DNA of 64,000 nucleotides, from the NCBI GenBank assembly GCA_037043235.1, contig JAWRVZ010000093.1, positions 1,658,501 to 1,722,500 on the forward strand. The letters run 5' to 3'. The notes below the pieces were generated by a model. That model saw only the letters and a list, made by a program, of their open reading frames with translations, did not search any database and was not told the DNA's origin. Shown here piece by piece: positions 58,032 to 64,000 of this stretch (within the stretch, counting starts at the first letter, position 1; each line of letters begins with the position of its first letter). Position numbers and translations under genes: made by a program. The DNA comes from Rhodeus uyekii. Lineage: Eukaryota; Chordata; Actinopteri; Cypriniformes; Acheilognathidae.

Positions 58032-60547
58032 TGCTATATATGTTCAATATATTGCTATATACATATCTATATCGACTGAAATGCTGATATCCTCTGCTAT
58101 TTTTAAACAATCAGCCAATGGCAGAAAGTAAAGATAATAACTTTTTTGGCCGATACTAATTATTGGACAATAATATATAATAATAAGTTTATTATGTATA
58201 TTATATCTGTTACAGGATTTTATAGATTGTCTTTCACATTAAAGTAGGAGGCTCGTCTCCAGTGTGATGTAAGAAGACATCAGTTTACCAGCTTGAAGCA
58301 TACTATCCACAGGTCACTGTCAGAACCTGGCTTGCATTCTCTGCCATGAGGTGCTAAACTGCTTTTGCTGTATCAAACGCTGCTGTTTCACCCGCGCCTC
58401 CTGACAGATGTCTAACTAGCGTGACCGAAACTGCTCAAATGTGGAAAATCTCTGTGAAAAGGTGGTCAGGCATGACCAGGAAAGGGGTCGAGAAGAGGGG
58501 ACTAAAGTGTTTTGAAACCATGGAAAATTTGACCAAACTCTCTATTCTTGATGGGATAAAAGAAAAGAAATGGGAGAGTGCTAAATTTATAAAACAAGTT
58601 TTGAAATATCTCAGAAGGAAAAGATGTCCTTGAATTGATTCTAATTTGAGCTTTCTATTTTAGCCAATAGACTGAACATTTATCGAAGCACTTTGCATAT
58701 ATTGTTTTCTCCGAATTTTCTCAATCACACAAGCCGTGAACAGTGAGGTAAATTATGTGAAGCATGAAATTACACCCTGACACCTGTAGTCACCGCTGTC
58801 ATGGCAACAGGTGGCATGAAGATTAGCAAAGATAAGCTGCATCAAGTTTCATTTAGAGGGTTTACGAGATTTTAACAGAAATCGCATCATGCACAGGCAC
58901 ACAAAAATATGTGATGAACTGCTCACAAAGAGATAAATTCACAAACACATGTGTATGATTTGCTCTTTAGGTTAGTGTGATGCTTACACTGTCCCCCATA
59001 CTGCACTCTGAGGGCAGGTATTTGCATTAGACACTATTATATTATATTTGTATTATATGATTATTGAATCATAGGTCAAGATGCAGCAATATTTCTTTTG
59101 AATATGGTATTTACTCAGTATAAAGGCCCCAAATATGAGAGTTAAGTTTAGTAGTGTTAATTTCGAAGAAGAAAACACATATATATGAAGAAAAACACAC
59201 ACACACACACATATATATGAAGGAAAATGTTCATCGACAACATTTTTTTTATGCATGACTAAGAAGAGACGATGACACGAAGGTCATTAGACGTTAACTG
59301 TGACCATATCAACACATTTACAACAAGAAATACATTTTGAGAAACAAAACAAGACTGTAGTTTTGAAAACAAAACTTTACCAAAATCTCCCTTTTGAGCA
59401 TCCCAAATTGTCTCTACTATGAGAAGCTTTCAGTTATCAGAGTTTAAATACAGAGCTTCTCTGTTAAAAGAACCCATTTTCTGCCTGATGGAGGAGGTAT
59501 TTACAGGTTGGAATAAAAAGAGAAGAAAGGTAGCGGCGTAGAGAAATGTCTTTATAATTGGTCGCGGAAACTGTCTGTCAGGGTGTGGGATTGGGTTAGG
59601 GTTAGTTTCTGTTTAAGCAATTCGCTTTTCGACTTGCCAGTTACTCTGACCTGCAGCTATGTTTTACTTCATCTTTGCAATCTGGCAACCATGCACACAC
59701 ACTCGCTACACTACAGAAGAGGAGCAGATGATCTGAACACAATGAAAACTCGATTATCAAATAAACTGGAGTTTAGTGATCTCCATTTGAGATATCGTGC
59801 TTAAATGTAAGTGTCATACAGTCTGTGTCCTGTCATGAGCCGCTGTTTGCTGCTACAAAATCTGCAATCAAAGTGTCTCAGTGACAAACTGTAATACAAC
59901 CAAACATGGATCTTGACAACGCTGTTTGCAATTGTGTTGACGAACAAATGCACGTATGCAACCTCTGTGTGACAATAGTCTTTCTTAGGGTTATTTTAAT
60001 AGAAAACATTAATGTAATTGTTGGAATTACTATTTAGAATTTTACAATTAAAAATTTCCAGAGAAAGTTTATTTTTACTTGGATATAAAGTCAGCTTGAG
60101 TTGTCATTTGCAGCCTTATTTTAGTACCATAATTTGACATATTTCCAAAAGGATATTCAAGGAGAAAAGAAATACAGTGTGGACCTTTTAAATGCAAATC
60201 TTACCCACCGGCAAATGATTAGACAACGAAAAGGGGTGCTAGTGTTGTTAACTAACACTATAATGACTAAAAATTGTGTTCAGTAATTAAAGCTAAAATA
60301 AAATAAAAAAAATCAGATGTAAAACTTAAAACACTGACAAAATTAACTAATTGAAATAGTTATGTTTAATTATTAAAACAGCAATAAAAATAAATGGATT
60401 TAAAAAAAAAACTTTAAAATTAAAACTGTAAAGATGAATAAACACTATGATGAATAATATATGAATAATATAAAATCAACACTGATTGGTTCACAAATGA
60501 AAATAACTAAATAGATACTTCTTATGTTAATAAAAAAAAATACATAC

Positions 60548-60596
<49 letters not shown>

Positions 60597-60628
60597 TATG
60601 CATGTATGTGTATATATATATATATATA

Positions 60629-60661
<33 letters not shown>
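60548..60661. repeat. Compound (TA)n/(CA)n microsatellite
   Basis: Two TA runs separated by ACACACATATGCATGTATGT, ending 75 bp downstream (gene direction) of the EGF4-5 exon's donor. Confidence 0.93.
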
Positions 60662-60667
<6 letters not shown>

Positions 60668-60735
60668 AGACTGAAATATGGAAACACGTGAATGCAACAG
60701 CATAGGACAATATGTCATTCCGCCACTGAACTGAC

Positions 60736-60936
60736 CTGTGGAGCAGTCGTGACCGGTCCAGTTGGGGTCACAGTTACAGTTGTTGGTATCAGCCAAGAAG
60801 GTCCCATGTCCAGAGCATTGCTCCATACAGGAAGCCCGTGGACTCTCGCATCCAGGTCCTCCCCAACCCACAAAACAGTGGCACTCTCCACGTACACAGA
60901 CACCTCTCCCTGAGCAGGTCGGGTCCAGGCAGTCCA
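60736..60936 (-). CDS. tenm4: Teneurin-4 exon: EGF4 and EGF5
   Basis: 201-bp exon, phase 1-1. The acceptor GTTTTGTGCAG precedes TG GAC TGC; the donor is ACAG|GTCAGT. It reads VDCLDPTCSGRGVCVRGECH, then CFVGWGGPGCESPRASCMEQ and CSGHGTFLADTNNCNCDPNW, ending TGHDCST. EGF4 has the full cysteine set. EGF5 has Phe (GTF) where a third cysteine is expected, leaving an unpaired cysteine. This is the known teneurin feature: EGF2 and EGF5 each use a free cysteine for covalent dimerisation. Confidence 0.97.
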
Positions 60937-61949
60937 CTGCACAAAACACACAGCGTAGACATTCATTAACTCATTTTCACATAGATAATTCAAAGCAGAA
61001 TTCAAAGTAACAATACATCAGAAAAGCCATTTCGAATCAGACCAAACTCATCATCAAAGACAAGCGCACTAGATCAAACTTGAACAGATGCATGAATTCA
61101 CATTAAACTGTCATGGCTCAGTGTCCCCTGCTGCTCATCTCTTTTCAATGTATGACTCAGGCCTTAGTCATCCATCCCATACACCAAAAAAAGAACAACT
61201 CTAAAGGGTTAGAGCACGCACATGCCTAGCCATGTCTGAGGAGGCCTGGCACTTCCAAAAACCCTGAGAGATATAGGATTTACAAACGGTCAAATTAAAT
61301 GTCCGTATTCGCTGTTGTGCAGTAAACTGGCAGGTGGGAAGAGTGTTTCTCTCTCTCTCTCTCTCTTTCTCTCTGACTTCTCCAGCTGCTGGTAATGAGA
61401 TTTCCTCTCGGCGCTGGGAAGGGAAAAGGCTGGCGCGGTCGGAGCATGTTGTGCTAAATTGAAAAGCAATGCTGGATGTGGTCCCCCCACTTACTGTGAA
61501 CCCAAAACCAAGCGTGACAGAATGCAAACAAGGACACCTACAATGGCCCATGGGCAAAAAACTCAGCTTCTTGTACCCGTGTTGCTCTTAATGCATTTCT
61601 AATCCTGGTTGAGGAATGAACTAGGATCAGTCGCCCGACACAAACATCCTCAAAATGCATAAAGTAAAAATGGTAGCAACCCATTTGACTTCAAATATAA
61701 CATATTTGAAAAAAGGGGCATTAAAAAGGGTGAAAAAAACGTAGGCGGAAGGGTCGTGCACCACAAACTGAGAATGCATTTAATTCCAATTATAATCCAG
61801 AATTTGGTTTAAGATTCCAAATAGAATCCACAGCAGCAATTTAAATGTTAAAATGAATTCCCTGAGAACGTTTGATGAGGGTGACTGATCCTAGCTATTT
61901 CTTCAACAAAGATTAGAAATGATTTAAGAGTAACATGGGTGCAGGAAGC

Positions 61950-62210
61950 TGCGTTTCAAAATATTTAAAAATGTAATTTATTACTGTGATGAAAGCTGAA
62001 TTTTCAGCCTTCAGTGTCACATGATATGATCAATGTTTTATTATCAATATTTTCATGTAAACAGTGACATTTTCTTTAAAAGATTCTTTGATGACTCAAA
62101 GAACAGCATTTAGACTTTTATAGAAGTATATTTTGTGTTCATGTATTTACATTTGGGGGGAAAAATTGCCACCTCCAAACTTCTGAACGGTAGGGTATAA
62201 CTATTCGAAA
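61950..62210 (+). mobile_element. Abundant cyprinid repeat fragment
   Basis: 'gtaatttattactgtgatg', 'agctgaattttcagcc', 'cagtgtcacatgat' and a right end CCAAACTTCTGAACGGTAGG, which resembles the CCAAACTTTTGAATGGTAGT-type terminus of the family at 31160. Confidence 0.6.
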
Positions 62211-63059
62211 ATGAAGGTGTGAAACAAGAACGTGCCCTCACAGATGGCTAACATGAGGCCAGCTGGGACATGATGGGAAAGGAGGGATGGGGTCGCTACA
62301 TTGCCAACTCCCTTTACCATGACACAAATGGGTGGAGAGGCCGTTCCTATAGATGAGCAGGAGTTCAGGTCTCTTAGCAGATGGTTTGGGAACAAGGCAC
62401 AGAGATCATAGGCTAAATGACAAGAGCCTCTCTCCTGGCAATTAATCATCACCGCCTGAAGGTCGCGGCGAAGAAAGGTAGAACCGTTAAAGGGCCAGCG
62501 TCGGAATTCTTTTCCTCCGACGGCCGGCGGTGGGACCCGAAAATAGAATTGCCGGGGGTCAACAGAGTCAGAACATACCATTTGTCAAAATCGACCACAT
62601 CATTTTTCACCTTGAAATGAGAGCCTTCAAAAACTGCCAAACACAATGGCTACTTTAATCTTATCTCTTCGCAGCTTGGTCACCCCTATCTTTGGGCTGC
62701 TGTAGTCTCAGTTCAGACTCTCTGAACAAATTTAACTTATTGAATCTGGACCCAAATGAATTGTTCTTCTCTTAATGGATTGCTTTGGACCCTCAGAAGC
62801 ATCCATAATGCATGTAAAGGAGCGAGGAGACTTCCTAGGCGTAACGAGACGAGTCGGATACTTATGGGCTTGCTACAAACTCGAAGGTCATGTACGGCCC
62901 TTTTAAATATTCAGATGGGTATATATGAATGCTAAAAAAAGGCCAGGGTAGGCCTCTTTCTCCGTTTCCGGAGAAATGTGGTGCGTAAAAAAAGTAGAGA
63001 CAACGGAATCGGATTCCTTTTTTTTCCTCCAACCTTATTTAACCCAAATGTTTGAATAG

Positions 63060-63715
63060 TAGTGTATCAACATCATGTCAGTGTTCTGCCACATTCGGTA
63101 TATCCATTTCTTGGTTTTGTGGCTCTGTGTAGCTCTGACACTACCGTTATGTCTCGAGTTCTCTGTGCGTGCGCGCGGCTTCGACTGTTCGAGTCGCGTG
63201 CGCGCTTGTCTGTGTGACGTCTTTTGTGCGATTTATGATGTCCGGTCCCGATACTTTGGTCTGGTTCAGTTTCGGTTTTGTGTATGATTCGGTCATTCAT
63301 GACTCGTGTGTTCGTCCTTGTCGTGAGCATGTGAGAAAAGGTGTTTACTTGTTTTTGCGAGCTCTATGTCATGTGAGTGGGCGCGGTTTCAAGCTTTGCG
63401 CGAGTCGCGCTGCCTCTCGTCCGTGTGTTATGTTTGGCACGCGGTTTGTGTTTTCATCGGCCGCATGCTTTCTTGTTGTGTTTTCTGTCACGCGCAGTTT
63501 GGTTGTCACCAGCTGCGCGTCGTCCTTGTTTAATGTGAACATGCAGCGATGCCATGTTGCAATCTAGTCCAGTCAAGTCAAGTCTTGTTCAAGTTCAGTC
63601 CAGTCAGTCTAGTCTTGTTTTCCCCCTCTGGGCAGTTTTGTTTGAAATTTTGTTGTATTTATTGTTCAATAAAAGCCCTACCTGCACTATTGAGTCCTCG
63701 CCTTTCCCTAAACCT
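63060..63715 (+). mobile_element. CpG-rich retroelement-like fragment with poly(A) signal
   Basis: About 450 bp rich in undecayed CpG (GTGCGTGCGCGCGGCTTCG, GTCGCGTGCGCGCTTG, GTCACGCGCAGTTTGG), followed by an AGTCAAGTC/CAGTCTAGTC-type short repeat and TTCAATAAAAGCCC near 63666, then CTGCACTATTGAGTCCTCGCC. The order resembles the 3' LTR or 3' end of a fish retrotransposon on the plus strand. No conserved coding domain is seen. Confidence 0.45.
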
Positions 63716-63827
63716 GGTTTAAAATAATTTTTATTATTCTAAATTTTAGACCAGTACTGTTTATTGGGTGGAAATTTTATATTTTAGAGAATGCTATCCC
63801 CCAATTTCTTTTCATATATTATGGTAC

Positions 63828-64000
63828 CTTCTTCGCAGTTCTCCCCTTTGTAGCCTGGATTACAGATGCAAGTTCCCACAATGCATGTGCCATGTCCACT
63901 GCAGGTTATGTCGATGCACTGGTTTGTAGGAACATCACATTCGGATCCTTTCCAACCACTGTGACACATGCAGCGGCCTTTGAGGTACTGACCATTCCCA
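63828..64000 (-). CDS. tenm4: Teneurin-4 exon (partial): EGF2 end and EGF3
   Basis: Exon open at the window edge; only its 3' part, 173 bp, is visible. The donor is GAAG|GTACCAT. It reads GNGQYLKGRCMCHSGWKGSE, then CDVPTNQCIDITCSGHGTCI, VGTCICNPGYKGENCEE plus G. GNGQY shows Tyr at the third cysteine position of EGF2, matching the unpaired-cysteine dimerisation EGF known in teneurins. EGF3 has a full set of six cysteines. The reading continues in phase 1 into the EGF4-5 exon (V-DCLDP). The acceptor and upstream exons (EGF1, transmembrane, intracellular domain) are outside the window. Confidence 0.95.

Larger units (their letters stand above)
54618..60735 (-). other. tenm4: Intron, 6118 bp
   Basis: Contains the Tc1-like relic (56935-57993), an (AT)n run (57994-58028) and the TA microsatellites at 60548-60661. 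No element is recognised in 54620-56930 or 58130-60540. Confidence 0.86.
60937..63827 (-). other. tenm4: Intron, 2891 bp
   Basis: Contains a cyprinid repeat fragment (61950-62210) and a CpG-rich retroelement-like segment (63060-63715). A short GC-rich unassigned patch lies at about 62450-62550. Confidence 0.86.

Overview
The window is vertebrate genomic DNA, most likely from a cypriniform (carp/zebrafish-type) fish. It holds an internal slice of one large multi-exon gene on the minus strand, a teneurin. The closest paralog by residue choice is teneurin-4 (tenm4). The paralog call rests on my recollection of vertebrate teneurin sequences and is not an alignment. The fish assignment rests on the intronic repeats: several short DNA-transposon families typical of cyprinid genomes, L2-type 3' tails, hAT/Tigger/Tc1 relics and very long AT and ACAT microsatellites.

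Read in gene direction (high to low coordinates), 16 exons were reconstructed with AG/GT borders and compatible codon phases: EGF2(part)-EGF3 (63828-64000, open at the window edge), EGF4-5 (60736-60936), EGF6-7 (54432-54617), a 27-nt microexon (51094-51120), EGF8 (48265-48411), Cys-rich region (46626-46842), transthyretin-like region (40871-40990, 33936-34197), FN-plug (30592-30859, 30367-30510), NHL beta-propeller (26385-26634, a 21-nt microexon at 25056-25076, 18299-18531, 17267-17421, first part of 5829-6706), and the start of the YD-repeat shell (rest of 5829-6706, 119-291). Together they give 3455 coding nt, about 1150 residues, with no stop or frameshift. The N-terminal cytoplasmic domain, transmembrane segment and EGF1 lie beyond position 64000; the rest of the YD shell and the C-terminal domain lie before position 1.

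The two microexons are the main result. They encode AHYLDKVVK (between EGF7 and EGF8) and NKDFRHS (inside the beta-propeller), the two alternatively spliced teneurin inserts that tune homophilic and latrophilin binding. Both are symmetric in phase, so inclusion or skipping keeps the frame. The NHL microexon has a UGCUGC motif just upstream of its acceptor, is preceded by an exon with a weak donor (GTTTGG), and has a transposon inserted 78 bp upstream. That preceding exon has a roughly 670-bp CT-rich tract against its acceptor.

The remaining ~60.5 kb is intron. It contains a 5'-truncated, frameshifted L2/CR1-like LINE (35319-37500), two inverted hAT-like insertions with perfect 8-bp target duplications nested in an older element (43647-44490), a Tigger-like element with TA duplication (51461-52000), a Tc1-like relic (56935-57993), a 51-bp minisatellite (11706-12001), a decayed tandem array (19640-21390) and many microsatellites. 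No second protein-coding gene, tRNA, rRNA or CRISPR array was supported.
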